DNA from: Mimachlamys varia
Lineage: Eukaryota > Mollusca > Bivalvia > Pectinida > Pectinidae
NCBI GenBank assembly: GCA_947623455.1
Contig: OX392538.1
Location: 26,783,001-26,847,000, forward strand
Direction: 5' to 3'
DNA: 64,000 bases
Notes under the pieces: generated by a model
What the model was told of the DNA's origin: nothing
Database searches by the model: none
The model's input: only the letters and a program-made list of their open reading frames with translations
Part shown: one piece after another, positions 26,201-37,547 of the stretch
Layout of the letters: each line of letters begins with the position of its first letter
Numbering within the stretch: the stretch's first letter is position 1
Translations under genes and position numbers: made by a program

Positions 26201-29200
26201 CGATGCTCTGCTGGCTGAGTTAAAGGGAACGTTCCTACAGTTTATGCTTATAAGACAAACTCAATAATGCACATCTTTTACTCACATCCGATGCTGCAGC
26301 TAAAGCTCCAACAACGACAGCTCCTCCAACCAAAGCTATTCCAACAGCTGCACCGGTGATCAGGGCAGGGGTACTGGCAGCTAAACCTATACCCAAAGCA
26401 GCAGACTCAACAACACTTGCACCACCAAAGGCACCAACTGTGGTGGATGAGACAACCACTGCCCCCTTACCTACTGGATGTAGGTCCTACGATAGAACAA
26501 AATGTATTTCAAAAATAACTTATTCGTTTTAACCACTGTGGTGATATTGAAATATCATAGCATTTGTCAAATTTAAGACTATAATAATACCTAACCTATG
26601 TAAATAAGATGCATTTATCTTGTGTGTGTTTTTGCTTCTTGTTTTTTGTTGTTTTTGTAATTGATATATCTAAGTTGAAATGAACATACATTCTCAACGA
26701 GAGTAAATCTTCTCCAGTAACAAATTCCATAGAGCTTTTGTTAGTTTAAATATCATTATTCAGAGCAGATTTGAAGCAGTTCAAGATGTTGCTATTTCGA
26801 ATGAAGACATTTATAATGGGTGATACGAAACCACAATCATATTTTTATTATAGTCTCCGCATTAGGCATTCGATTAGTGAAGCTAGTTTTTTTAAGCATG
26901 GAAATGTTACCAGATGTAGTATACAGTCGATATGAATGCAATATGGGTGACAGATGAATAGGATATTGCCCGTTAGGGCGACATGATTATTTATCTGTCA
27001 CCAAAATTGTATTCATCTACATCTGGTAACAGGTCAATGCTTACATTTACATTACGGATATATCCCCGTGTCTATTTTTTCAGGATATAGTCGTTAAACA
27101 TTCTCACTTTTTCCATGTGTGTTTCTTTACCTTAAGAGCCTGATTTAAACCAACGTCATCTGAGCTATTGATTCAAGGCCATTGTACATGTTATCTGAGG
27201 CGGGGTGCGAAGTGTTAACGTAACGTAGTCAAATATGGCGCCAGACATGACGTCAAAATAGCCTGATTTAAATCAGTGTCATCTAAGAGATGGATTCAAA
27301 GCCATTATACATGTTATCTGAGGCGGAGTGCAAAGCTTTGATATTACGTAGTCCAACATGGCGTCAGAAATACCGCCATGTGATACGGATTGCAAATTGT
27401 AGTATAAAGTGTGATATACTACACATTGGTTAAGTAATGATACTAAGGCAACACAGAATGTAAATATAGCATGATATACAAATTTGCTTTTTTTAAGCTG
27501 AAGCCGTATGATACGTCTAAAATATAAATAAATGATAATCAGGTAACTAGACAAGTTCCCGATTTGCTTAGGTTAAACTATTTGTACCGATTTTAATCTT
27601 ACAAAGTTTTCAAGGGGAATTATTACGTGTCAGACAACCATTTTAAGTATGTATGCTTATTTGTTTGCATGTTTGTTTGAGTGGTAGAGCATTATTAGTG
27701 CTGCATATTAATTCAAACCATGTTTGATAAAATAAAGTGTTTTGACTAATACAGGAATAGAAAATGTAGAAGTATTTTTTTGTATAAAAAAAACTGATAA
27801 ATAGGGCATTGATCATGAAAACAGTACCCCACAGGCCAGTTTTCATAAAAATGACCCTTGTATATAGAATATACATAATTGAAGTTTTCAAGGAAGCAAC
27901 AAATATAGACTACCGTTGTTTCTATAAACAGGCAAGCTGAAAATATTGTTTATATTTAAAACAGTTCGGGACATTTAACTAAAAGCATCACAATGTGTAA
28001 TGTGTATATACCAAGACGACATCTTTCGTATCATATACAATATCGAGATGAAAGGGTGTTTTCGATTAGTGAGGTTAAGATTTTCGATTGGACATACGAT
28101 TGCTGATTCGAAATACAACGATTTAGATACCCCGTTGTCTTCTAAAGATTTTTTAAATGCTCAATGCTGAATCATTATTTTTATGTTAAGTACATCATTA
28201 GTAATGAATACAGAGAAGAAAATATAATAACGTAATGACGAGGTTGAAGGCTACTGGTGCCAGATACACCGAAAGATACGACAATTCCAACCATTACAAT
28301 GTATTACATACAATGTCATCGAACTGTTTTGTTACAAATGCTGTGTACAAATTAAGTCATTCGCCAACAAAACATAAACACAACCGACGCAATTTCTTAA
28401 ATATAGTCAACTTATCAGTAACAATTGGTATTTTATTGTAAAAATACTGGAAGTTGCGGGGAGGGTCAAGGCAGGGACCTTTCTTGATAATGTTAAAAAA
28501 TGAATAAAATATTGTTTTTCTTACATTTGCACAATTAAATGGAATTGGTAAAATGAAATCCGATGTCAGCAATTTAAGAAAGAGATATATTATTGAACTG
28601 TATGTATCAAAAACGTGAAATTGCAAAAGAATATTGCATTTTGAGGATTTTAATATTATCAAAAAGAATAATACATCGTAAGCAGTTAATTATAACATCA
28701 AAATATTAATAACAAGAGGCCCAAGGGCCTTAACGGTCATCTGACTACCAATTGTGATACCATTATGGAATTAGTTTAAACAATATTTTATTTCCATCAG
28801 TGTACATGTATATTACATATATAGAAATTATACAAATAGTGAGGATTGGAAAACAAGCTAATAGCTTATATAAATTCCTTTCCTCTAGGAATTAGTAATA
28901 CAATCATGTAACAATATGCCACACAAATGTGGTTTTCAAGATGGTGATGATCATGGATTTCTTCGGAACAGTGCGAAAAAAACATTTGGTCAGAATCATT
29001 TTAGGCAAGTTTCAGATCATGGAAAGTGTTAGATGTGGATGCAAAATGGGGGCTGTTGCAGCCATCTTGGATCTCTGACGGACTGGAGAAATAACAACAT
29101 TTGGTTGGGACTATCTGGGGATCATTTTTCTATGAAAAGTTTTAAATGTGTATTCAAAATGGGGGCTGTGGCAGCCATCTTGGATGTCTGCCGGACCCGA

Positions 29201-32200
29201 TAAATAACATTTGGTTGGGACTATCTGAGGATAATTTTTGCAAGGTTCAGCTCAATGTCACTGGTAGAACTTGAGAAGTTCAAAATGACATATGTGGCGG
29301 CCATCTTAGATTTGTGACAATGGGCGAGTTCGATTGCCGACTATAGTTACTGTAGTCTACTAGAGTTCAACCGAACACACTTTAGTTATAATGTACTGCG
29401 CATGTGTACAGAAAGAAAGAGTTGAACTTGAGAAGAAGTTTAAAATGTGAAAAGTTTACGGACGGCAATTTTGTTTTTCAAGATGGCGAATCTGGCGGCC
29501 ATCTTGGATTTTGGACCAACCCGAAATGTAACAACACTTGGTCAGGACCATCTCAGGATCATTTCAGCCAATTTTCAGCTTATTCCCAGTGGTAGAACTT
29601 GATAAGAAGTTGGAAACGTGTTTTTCAAGATTGCGGCTCTGGCAGCCATCTTGGATTTCGGACCGACCCAAAAAGTAACAATACTTGATCAGGACCATCT
29701 CAGGATCATGTCAGCCAAGTTTCAGCTTAATCACACAGGTAGAACTTGAGAAGAAGTTTGAAATGTGTTTTTCAAGATGGCGGCTCTGAAGGCCATCTTG
29801 GATTTCCGACCAACCTGAAAAATAACAACACTTGGTCAGGACAATCTCAGAATCACTTCAGCCAAGTTTTAGCTTAATCCCACAGGTAGAACTTGAGAAG
29901 AAGTTGGAAATGTGTTTTGTAAGATGGCGGCCATGGCGGCCATCTTGGATTTCGAACCGACCGAAAAGTAACAACTCATGGTCAGGACCATCTCAGGATA
30001 ATTTCAGCCAAGTTTCAGCTTAATCCCACAGGTGAAACTTGAGAGAAATTTGGAAATGTGTTTTTCAAGATGGCGGCTCTGGCGGCCATCTTGGATTTTG
30101 GACCAACCCAAAAAATAACAACACTTGGTCAGGACCATCTCAGGATCATTTCAGCCAAGTTTCATCTTAATCCCACTGGTAGAACTTGAGAAGAAGTTGA
30201 AAATGTGTTTTTCAAGATGGCGGCTCTGGCGGCCATCTTGGATTTCGGACCGACCCGAAAAATAACAACACTTGGTCAGGACTATCTCAGGATCATTTCA
30301 GCCAAGTTTCAGCTTAATCCCAGTGGTAGAACTTAAGAAGAAGTTTAAAATAGGTGTTGTTCAGGAAAACAGTGATTGCGCAATCATGTCACAAAATGGC
30401 CGCCATGGCACAAATGTCGAGAGTTTTTCGGACCCGAAAAATAACAACATTTTATGGGCTGCCCTTCCTGAACATCCCTACCAATTTTCAGCTCACAGGT
30501 ACCAGTGGAACTGTAGAAGAAGTTTAATATGTGTTTTTCAAGATGGCGGCTATGGCGGCCATCTTGGATTTCGGACCGACCCGAAAAATAACAACACTTG
30601 GTCAGGACCATCTCAGGATCATTTCAGCTAAGTTTCAGCTTATTCCCACTGGTAGAACTTGAGAAGAAGTTGAAAATGTGTTTTTCAAGATGGCGGCTCT
30701 GGCGGCCATCTTGGATTTCGGACCGACCCGAAAAATAACAACACTTGGTCAGGACTATCTCAGGATCATTTCAGCCAAGTTTCAGCTTAATCCCAGTGGT
30801 AGAACTTAAGAAGAAGTTTAAAATAAGTGTTGTTCAGGAAAACAGTGATTGCGCAATCATGTCACAAAATGGCCGCTATGGCACAAATGTCGAGAGTTTT
30901 TCGGACCCGAAAAATAACAACATTTTATGGGCTGCCCTTCCTGAACATCCCTACCAATTTTCAGCTCACAGGTACCAGTGGAACTGTAGAAGAAGTTTAA
31001 TATGTGTTTTTCAAGATGGCGGCTATGGCGGCCATCTTGGATTTCGGACCGACCCGAAAAATAACAACACTTGGTCAGGACCATCTCAGGATCATTTCAG
31101 CTAAGTTTCAGCTTATTCCCACTGGTAGAACTTGAGAAGAAGTTGAAAATGTGTTTTTCAAGATGGCGGCTCTGGCGGCCATCTTGGATTTCGGACCGAC
31201 CCGAAAAATAACAACACTTGGTCAGGGCCATCTCAGGATCATTTCAGCTAAGTTTCAGCTTATTCCCATTGGTAGAACTTGAGAAGAAGTTTGAAATGTG
31301 AAAAGTTTACGGACGGCGGACGGCGCACGGCGGACGGCGGACGACGACGGACGAAGCACGGTAACTATAGGTCATCTTGACCCTTTGGGTCAGATGACCT
31401 AAAAATGCCTACTCAAAAATGTGGTTTTGCTCAATTTCATAGCGTTTGCAGAAAAGATGTATTGGAACTTTTGGATGGAAGTGTATATGATAGTGCTTGA
31501 AATGATTCAGTGTGTTAAATGTAGTATGACGTTTAATTGGGTATGAATACGTTTGCAGTCGAAGCTTACGTATAATATGCATGATGAATGATGTTGCAAA
31601 CATGATTTATATAATGTATTGCAAGAAATCAGGAAAGTAAGGGGAGAAAAAATAACGAATTGAACATATAAATGGCTCACTTTGAATTTGGACCCTGCGT
31701 AACAAGCTACACATAATATAAAGGTGCCAACTGCAGTTCCGACTCCAGCTGCCAGTTCTAGTCCACATACTCCGCAGCAGACGAGGGGTCCACAACATCC
31801 ACCGACAACACCACCTACAGTCGTTTCTCCTATTTCGGCCTGTGTTGTGTAATTCATGCTGCAAGAATATTACATTTTTCAAATCAGTATTCATATGCAA
31901 TACTTAAATATATTACTTTAAGCTGATACATTTAGTCATGAGCATGTTCATCATTATTTTATATCTTTATAGAACTCAACTGGCATGAAGGCTTATATGA
32001 CATGTGTAATAATACTCATTTCTACAGTACGAAACTGCATGCTTGTCCTTAATAAAAAAAAAACATTTGATAAATATGTTTTTAATTTGACGTTTCCAAT
32101 AATTGTATGTGGTATGCTCTGTAACCATGATGAGGCAAATGACTAGTAATGCGTATGCAGAGAAGGATGTAAATTAGGACGAGTTTGTTACGACGAAATA

Positions 32201-35200
32201 TCTGTCGATTTAGTCCACGTTGTAAGTCGTATGTACACTAGTATATATATTGTACCGCAATGACTAGATTCAGCAATATCTCGTTTATGACTAGTTGTGC
32301 AAGAGTCTATAACAACCGCTCCTCCCAATTAAGAACCGGTTGTGCGTATCCAGATGAGCTCTTGTATCTGCTACTTCAGGAGATTGCTCAACCATCCAAC
32401 TTTGTTGCATTTTCTGTGATTGCTGATTTATTTATCTAAGACTCCGCCTGCTTCCTTTCTGATTAGATGAATTGCTTTCCTTGTTTGGTTTTGGTATTTT
32501 ACCCAGTGTTAACCAAAACGACCATCATATCATCTTCCCGTTGTTTTATCATTAGGATATACATGTATATTTCGAAATGTATTTGGAGATTTTTGGTTGT
32601 TGTTGACTGTGATATATCCACTAGATGTTGCAGATATACCTTTGATATACGGAATGACCGCTCGACATTTAGTTGTTTTGTTAAAATGTCGTAATTAAGT
32701 CGTTATTCTACAGCATGTTCTAAATATCGAGAGTTTCGTGATAGCCGTCGAGGGCTACGTCAACGCCCATCTTCATATCACAAAAAGATACAGAATATTT
32801 CTCATTGAAACAAAGATGGCGATAATAAAACTTCTTGCCAATAGTTTTGATCAACCTGTCTCTCTCGAATCCCTGTGTTGTTCGTTTGTTTGTCAGCAGT
32901 CGACATTGATCACGAAAATCACGATATTTAACGCAAGCCCTAGAACAACGAATCAACTGCGACATGTAAACACCATAAGTTGGAGCAGCAGGGATGTAAC
33001 TATGAAAACGTATTTGAATATCGCAAAATGATTCTGCTCTACAAAAACTATTATACAGCCATACAGTCAATCGTAAAGCACTAAAACTCTACGTGTGACG
33101 TTTATAGTGGTTACCTCAGCTTTTTGCCAAAAATGTCTATTGTTATCTCATTTATATTTTCGTATACTCGGGTATAGCTGTCACGTGTCTATTTGTAAGT
33201 AACAGATCACCTCCTTTATTCGTATGTAACAATAAATGACCTTGGATCTAGTAACATATAAGATATAAAATAGTATGTCGGGGATATTGACCTAAATAAA
33301 TGAATGGGTATATGTATAAACAATAAGAATGGCTATATTTTCGTTTTCAACTATGTATTGATGAATACATTTTTCTCCTTTATACATCAGAATATTTATT
33401 GTAACATTACAATTATTACATTATTGTATACATGTATATGTATTGTTTGTGACACAATATTCAACGGGGTTTTGTTGATATCCAGCCCTACCAGGGCATA
33501 TTAGATTGTTTTAATTATTCGCTTTGTCTTTAATATATTCTTAATTATATGGGTGCGTTTCACTTTTGTGTCGTTTGTACAATTATTAAACGGATTATAA
33601 TTTACATATAATATGAAGTATATATCATATAATATGTACTTTATATATACAAAAAGAAACAGTGACGTAATGTTCTAGAAATTTCCAAATGATTACGTGC
33701 ATTTTTTATATAAAGCAAGACACTATTAAAGAGGAATTTCAAAAATTACGAAACGAAAGTAGTTAATATATTGTCCTCGTATAAACATGAACACGTACAT
33801 GGAACTTGTTTTTAGAAATTGACTGTAATATTACAGTCGATGTCCTGTGAACAAAGTTAGGTTTTCTATTCCACACTGAATGATACCTGTACTGTTTAAT
33901 GTGGGTATTAATGACGTCATCCGAGGCGATTACATGCATTAAATGTCAGTATGTAAACTATTTTTAGCAACGAAAAGTTACAGACAAACAAATGAATCAT
34001 CATTTCTATGTCTAACAGTCATACATAAATCTGCAACGGTTGGAAAATATGTGTGTATATGACCGTGCCGTGTTAAGATCGAAACGATCCTGTACATTGT
34101 CAGACATGTCATTTCCAAACACAATCGAGACAATCTGTTTAAACTGTGTAAACTCCTCTTAATCCATATTTACTCTTCGATTGATTTTTGTTTTCTATTT
34201 GACATATTTTACAGGCAAAAAATAGTTTTGCACTGCGCTCTTTATATAATAAACAAACAGAGAATACTAAAGCGTCAACAAAGCCATACTCCGTACTCAA
34301 AATCGATTAAACCAGAGGCAAAATAGGAACAAAGGAAAGACTTGCATTGAGTATTTTTTATATTATACTTACATTTTATCATATTATCTAACTCCTCAAA
34401 ATGTATTGGCTAGATATTGCTATTTTCGCAAACCACGGTTACGTAAAGCTTATCTCAAAAAAATATTATAAAATTACCATCGGCAGTCATGAATGGAATG
34501 CTATTGTAATTATGAACACATTAAATGAATAAAATGAATATACAGTGTTTGATATAACGCCCTATCTAGCTAACATAAGCCACTCTAAAGCGCTTTACAT
34601 TACATAGTTACACAATTCTCATACAATCAATACAATTAACACATACAGTTCTATCACATACAATTCTGAGGAGATCGTTTGAGCTGCCTTATCTCGCGCT
34701 AACCACTTGTCACATACCACCTGGCTAATATCTCCATAATCGTGTGTATGTATGCGTGTGTGCTGGAAAAGAATTGTGTTATGTTTGTATGACGCGTATG
34801 ACGATTACGGGGATCGAACACCGCCGCCTGCATGGAAGGCCGGAGTGTTAACCACTCGACCAATCCGTCCATTGAATTATGTTCTCCCCATCTGAAAAAT
34901 CCTGTTTCTGGTAAAAAGACTTATTAGAGTGCAAATAAAAACCAATAGTTGATGGTTTAAATATTTCCATCAACCTATCAATTTGATTTTTGACCTATGG
35001 ACAAAGACAATTAGTTTTTGAGCCCCGCAATGACAGTCACGTAACAGTAATTTAAAGTTTTTGTGAACAATTTTTGTATTTGCCTATGCAGACATATATT
35101 TCTATTAGTTTTTTATATTTTATCTTCGGTTATATGCATCTTTATATCAGTATTTAATTAACTTCTGGATGGATATGTACTACCTATACTATGTGATTCT

Positions 35201-35333
35201 TACCTGGTAGAGGAGTTCCTGTGACGGAAGTCGACCTATCTATCTCACTCTTCGTTTCACCGGGTCTATACAAATCGAGGTGTAATGTAGACCTTTAAAG
35301 GAAATATCACCTGGAATTTCCAGGTGAATGCAT
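23252..35333 (-). CDS. Gene 1: small membrane protein with heptad microexons (spliced, complete)
   Basis: I do not recognise the family. Seven exons join in phase: 35333-35311, 31858-31681, 26486-26286, 25568-25551, 23942-23922, 23595-23575 and 23293-23252, with an optional 15-nt exon at 35218-35204. All introns are GT-AG. The predicted product is 167 residues. A short polar start (MHSPGNSS) is followed by two hydrophobic Gly/Ala/Cys-rich stretches with GxxxG spacing, probably membrane hairpins. The C-terminal part is a short charged coiled coil encoded by exons of 18, 21, 21 and 42 nt. A TATA box lies about 80 bp upstream of the ATG. The stop TAG is the last codon of the 42-nt exon. A 3' exon follows from 22885. 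Gene 2 at 48.8-64 kb is a paralogue, as shown by similar last exons. Expression is unproven. Confidence 0.7.
23575..23595 (-). CDS. Gene 1, exon 6 (21-nt heptad microexon AQMDLLM)
   Basis: Acceptor 'tactcttacag', donor GTATTT, phase 0. Met3 and Leu6 form the a/d core. It is the counterpart of the gene 2 microexon AMLATLM, which also sits just before the stop exon. Confidence 0.75.
23922..23942 (-). CDS. Gene 1, exon 5 (21-nt heptad microexon ERLNKME)
   Basis: Acceptor 'ttgtctttcag', donor GTAAAC, phase 0. Leu3 and Met6 form the a/d core. Confidence 0.75.
24127..24312. repeat. Two 92-bp direct repeats in intron 4 of gene 1
   Basis: 'gtgtgttgtttaccga..ccat..gcaatttgatt' to 'cattcacaaaaagaaaac' occurs twice in tandem. 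Each copy begins with 'gttgtttaccga', resembling the donor side of exon 5 ('gttgtttacctcc'), but lacks an acceptor. They may be relics of duplicated microexon flanks. Confidence 0.6.
24330..24701. mobile_element. Tc1/mariner-type MITE (372 bp)
   Basis: It has perfect inverted ends of about 20 bp, AAGGCCCAATATACGTAAC, flanked by TA on both sides (24328-24329 and 24702-24703). TA duplication is typical of Tc1/mariner. There is no transposase. It lies in intron 4 of gene 1. Confidence 0.8.
25551..25568 (-). CDS. Gene 1, exon 4 (18-nt microexon EQRDTK)
   Basis: Acceptor 'gtttttacag', donor GTAAGA, phase 0 (phase 1 hits TGA). It is six codons rather than seven, so it shifts the heptad register between the membrane region and the coil. 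Confidence 0.7.
25870..26020 (-). repeat. tRNA-related repeat, copy 1
   Basis: The minus strand contains a B-box-like 'gggttcgagcacc' preceded by a D-arm-like 'gtctgagcatcagg' but no closed acceptor stem. Similar to 26128-26282, including the shared stretch 'taaagagaaattcctt'. A tRNA-derived SINE fragment rather than a tRNA gene. Confidence 0.5.
26128..26282 (-). repeat. tRNA-related repeat, copy 2
   Basis: The minus strand reads 'taactcagccagcagagc' (A box region) and 'cgcgggttcgagtccc' (B box). The anticodon and acceptor stems do not close. It ends a few bases from the donor of gene 1 exon 3. Confidence 0.55.
26286..26486 (-). CDS. Gene 1, exon 3 (second hydrophobic exon, 67 codons)
   Basis: Acceptor 'tgttctatcgtag', donor GTGAGT, phase 0 at both ends. 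The translation starts DLHPVGKGAVVV and ends AALAAASD-like (VVVGALAAASD). Roughly 50 residues are uncharged Gly/Ala/Val with repeated small-xxx-small spacing, for example GAAVGIALVGGAVVVG. This suggests two packed membrane helices or a hairpin of glycine-zipper type. I considered the ISG12/IFI6 family, but its diagnostic GF..GI pattern is absent. Confidence 0.75.
26893..27043. mobile_element. Foldback/MITE-like hairpin (151 bp)
   Basis: 'taagcatggaaatgttacca' pairs with 'tggtaacaggtcaatgctta', and inside it 'gggtgacagatgaata' pairs with 'tatttatctgtcacc'. In intron 2 of gene 1. Confidence 0.75.
27143..27380. repeat. 119-bp tandem duplication
   Basis: 'gcctgatttaaa..tcatct..gattcaa.gccatt.tacatgttat' to 'atggcg.cag' occurs twice in a row with about 15 percent divergence by eye. 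Intronic. Confidence 0.7.
28711..31405. mobile_element. Mollusc-type non-autonomous element with 147-bp internal tandem repeats
   Basis: It starts 'aacaagaggcccaagggcct' (a short palindrome) plus 'ggtcatctgac', and ends with a GAC/CGG-rich run followed by 'ggtcatcttgaccctttggg' and 'tcagatgacctaaaaa' (a terminal hairpin). The inside is built of units containing 'caagatggcggctctggcgg / ccatcttggatttcggacc', spaced 147 bp (29494, 29641, 29788, 29935, 30081, 30228). From 30228 a 473-bp higher-order unit repeats twice. It has no transposase. Class not determined. In intron 2 of gene 1. Confidence 0.8.
31681..31858 (-). CDS. Gene 1, exon 2 (first hydrophobic exon)
   Basis: The acceptor 'atattcttgcag' is followed by C then ATGAATTAC; the donor after TTCAAA is GTGAGC. 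The leading C completes an AGC serine codon with the AG left by exon 1. Reading: MNYTTQAEIGETTVGG, then a Cys/Gly-rich hydrophobic stretch containing CCGPLVCCGVCG and GVGTAVGTFILCVACYAG. Two neighbouring CC pairs could be lipidated or disulphide-linked (inference). The exon ends in phase 0, which matches exon 3. Confidence 0.75.
32720..33070 (-). pseudogene. YIDD-type retroelement, RT C-terminal fragment
   Basis: The minus strand reads IPAAPTYGVYMSQLIRCSRA, then YRDFRDQCRLLTNK and KFYYRHLCFNEKYSVS. These match the same blocks in the 46.0-46.6 kb copy. The RT catalytic core is missing. In intron 1 of gene 1, in the same direction as the gene. Confidence 0.8.
33655..33790 (+). promoter_or_regulatory. 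Promoter-like dispersed block, copy 3
   Basis: gtgacgtaat, then gaaatttcc, then gattacgtg, then a TATA-like tttttatataaag, in the same order as at 10130-10262. It lies in antisense orientation inside intron 1 of gene 1. Confidence 0.35.
34255..34350 (-). mobile_element. 3' tail of the YIDD-type retroelement
   Basis: Reverse complement of the tail: 'cagagaatactaaagcgtca', 'gaggcaaaataggaac', 'gaaagacttgcat'. Confidence 0.65.
34530..34863 (-). mobile_element. tRNA-derived SINE (about 330 bp)
   Basis: The minus-strand head 'ggacggattggtcgagtggt' contains an A box (TGGTCGAGTGG), and 'ggtgttcgatcccc' gives a B box. The 3' part ends in 'taaagcgctttagagtggc' and 'gggcgttatatcaaac', a tail type shared by several animal SINEs. 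The tRNA-like head does not fold as a functional tRNA. Confidence 0.7.
35204..35218 (-). CDS. Gene 1, optional 15-nt microexon
   Basis: Acceptor 'cttccgtcacag', 15 nt, donor GTAAGA. Between exon 1 (ends AG) and exon 2 (starts C), its inclusion would insert five codons without changing frame, giving R-NSST-S instead of S. In the duplicated region near 40.68 kb the donor is changed to GCAAG. Confidence 0.45.
35311..35333 (-). CDS. Gene 1, first coding exon
   Basis: ATG at 35333; reads MHSPGNS plus AG, then donor GTGATA. Joining to exon 2 gives MHSPGNSS-MNYTT in one frame. The motif M-x-SPGNS recurs at 38047-38027 and 37903-37883, supporting its coding nature. It is not a cleavable signal peptide. 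Confidence 0.65.
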
Positions 35334-35413
35334 GGATAGAACACAAAACGATACACAGTTCTTGGTAATATGACGGTGTATGTCAATAGGCACGGTTACC
35401 TGGATGGCCATTC

Positions 35414-35422
35414 CATATATAG
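35414..35422 (-). promoter_or_regulatory. TATA box of gene 1
   Basis: Minus-strand GCTATATATGG about 80 bp before the ATG, predicting a 5' UTR of about 50 nt. The duplicate at 37992-38000 (CTATATATAGC) has the same spacing to its own ATG. Confidence 0.5.
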
Positions 35423-36000
35423 CAATGATGTCAAGGGAATGAAACGATTAGAAATACCCTTGGTGAAGTTAAATCGGTATTTCCTGATCATTAAAAATAA
35501 ATTAATGCAACAACGCCTTAGTAACTCAAAACGTGTATCAGCGACAGACAAAGTGAGATACTGTATCGATTAAACCATACGTTTATATTGTAGATAAATC
35601 CAAGTTGATATATCCTTTAGCTTTTTAATACCGAAAATGTCAAATGTCATACAGACTGATGTATAGTAAAAAAATGCTTATTTACATTGAATTATTTAAT
35701 CAGTTCGTGTAACTTAATCGAAATTCATATATTTATCCACTCAATATTACCAAACAAAACTGCTCAGGTACATATATTTGGTATTAATAAAGTAAGCAGA
35801 CAGCGACAGAATGGCTTGCCATGTGAACATGATATTCCTTAAGTAATCGTCCAAATATCAGTTATGCTCAAACAACGAGGTAACTCATGATGTATCATCC
35901 AATCCCAAAGGTAAACATAGGCTGATAGGTCTACTTTTACAGTAAGTGAATATACAAATAGTCTAAACACAGCTTATGCCCCACAGTTGTAAACGGCGTA

Positions 36001-37547
36001 AATCAACAGCAGAGTATTTATTCAATCGTAGCGTTTAGTGATGTTAACGATTTGCGTATGAAGTATGCATTAGTATATTTAAACTTTAATTCAAATTAAC
36101 GAATTAAGACGGCATGAATCGGAAGCAATACCAATACAAGCATGTGTTGTCTTACAATTTGAAGGGTTTGTCATGGCTAGGATTAATTGAGATTTTCATC
36201 ATAATACCCCTGTTCATGCAATCCTCACGTTTTTTTCCCCTTTTACGGATTTTTTTTTATGTAAACCATTAAACTCATCATAAGCTTCGTTATTGTTAAG
36301 TGTAATTCTAAGTGCCCATAACTATTTACTGTAAACGTCACAATAAAACGAAAACGTTGTTTCACTTTTGACTTAACCTTCAATCAGTTTTAATTTACAA
36401 AGTTTGAAGCTCGTTTAACAAACAAGTACATTAATTTGTTTTAAGGTGTTATTTTAAGGTGTGTCATTCCACCTTCCTGTGATGTCACATTAGATAACAT
36501 CTGAATGTCAATTATAGATCAGTTGCAGATACTGTGTTATTACTGCTTTGTAGATTGAATTAAGGCCATTAAGTTGAAATGTGTGACACACAGATGCTCT
36601 GTCAATGATGTACCTTTCTCTTTTAATCCGAGTTAATCAAAACAAGTTGAGTTTTGCTAAAAAATCGTTCCATTATCTTGTAAACTTTTACTATCAAAAC
36701 AACTGTAAGAAATCTAACAAGTTACAAATAAAAACTGGCTGAGTCGGCGCCTGGTATAAAAACGACTCCCGTAATGGATTTAACGGGTACAGGATCCATT
36801 TTTGGAAGATTACGTACTCCACGGATATTTCTTTATGACTGTAAAAACTCGAACTATGTGCATAAACTTGTTAACATTTCATCATTATTCGAACACACTT
36901 TATTTCGGTTTTACAATAAAAAGAGTTTGTGTTATATTGTTATTCCTCGACTTGCCCCCCTATCAGTTATTCTTATCCTGAATAATTCTCAGTAAATATC
37001 CTTAGTCAGTCAAGACTTTCGGAGGGCTCTGTGACGTAGATTTGAATGTGTGACACCATTGATTTTTTATATGTAGTACCGTGAAACCAAGTTATCATTT
37101 ACAACTGAGTAGACTTGAACAATCGGAGAAAGGTATCTTGCGCAAAAAATAGCAAGGTGCTACAGGGCCTCTTACATACAATTTTTCGTCTGAGAAATTG
37201 CAATTTTCAGGGCAGATATACTCGCCGATGTGCAGATACTCCACCAAAATATCTCAATTTGCGCGAATTATGTAAGATTTGACAGTTTCGTTGTCCTATA
37301 ACAGATATAGAAATTAAGATACGAAAGGGAATGCCGAATTCGTGCATGATCTTTCAATTCAATTAAACTGGAAATACGTTTATAACCTTTTGGGGCATTT
37401 GCCATCAAACAAATTTACCAACATTATATCTACGCTTTAGCTGTCTCTGATCATATTATGCTTCTGTGATTCTCATCGGACATTAGCAGTCCTGTGAACA
37501 AAACCCAATCTTTCTTCTCTGCACTAAGTGATCCATGCATTTGCACT
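36001..37547. other. No gene seen
   Basis: Upstream of gene 1. No coding or repeat structure that I can support. Confidence 0.35.

Larger units (their letters stand above)
33780..36000. repeat. Segmental duplication around the gene 1 first exon, copy A
   Basis: 33780-35280 aligns with 39320-40740 (for example 'ctattccacactgaatgat', 'gcaacgaaaagttacag', 'gaacgatcctgtacat'). 35370-36000 aligns with 37960-38760 ('tcgaggtaactc..catc..atcccaaa', 'cttttacagtaagtgaatatac'). The two partner blocks lie in swapped order on the other side, so repeated tandem duplication plus deletion is likely. Divergence is considerable. Confidence 0.65.

Noticed and set aside
26157..26225. tRNA gene on the minus strand
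   Set aside because: The B box is good, but acceptor and anticodon stems do not pair and the sequence is duplicated nearby. A SINE relic fits better.
26286..26486. ISG12/IFI6-type interferon-induced protein
   Set aside because: The exon is Gly/Ala-rich and hydrophobic but lacks the diagnostic motifs of that family.
27129..27140. 9-nt exon (ALK) in intron 2 of gene 1
   Set aside because: The acceptor is part of a 119-bp tandem repeat and has no pyrimidine tract.
30272..31104. Two 119-codon plus-strand reading frames
   Set aside because: They lie inside the 473-bp higher-order repeat of the non-autonomous element and repeat with it. No coding features.
31607..31900. 97-codon minus-strand frame overlapping gene 1 exon 2
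   Set aside because: Alternative frame of the same exon. The chosen frame joins exons 1 and 3 in phase and gives membrane-like sequence.
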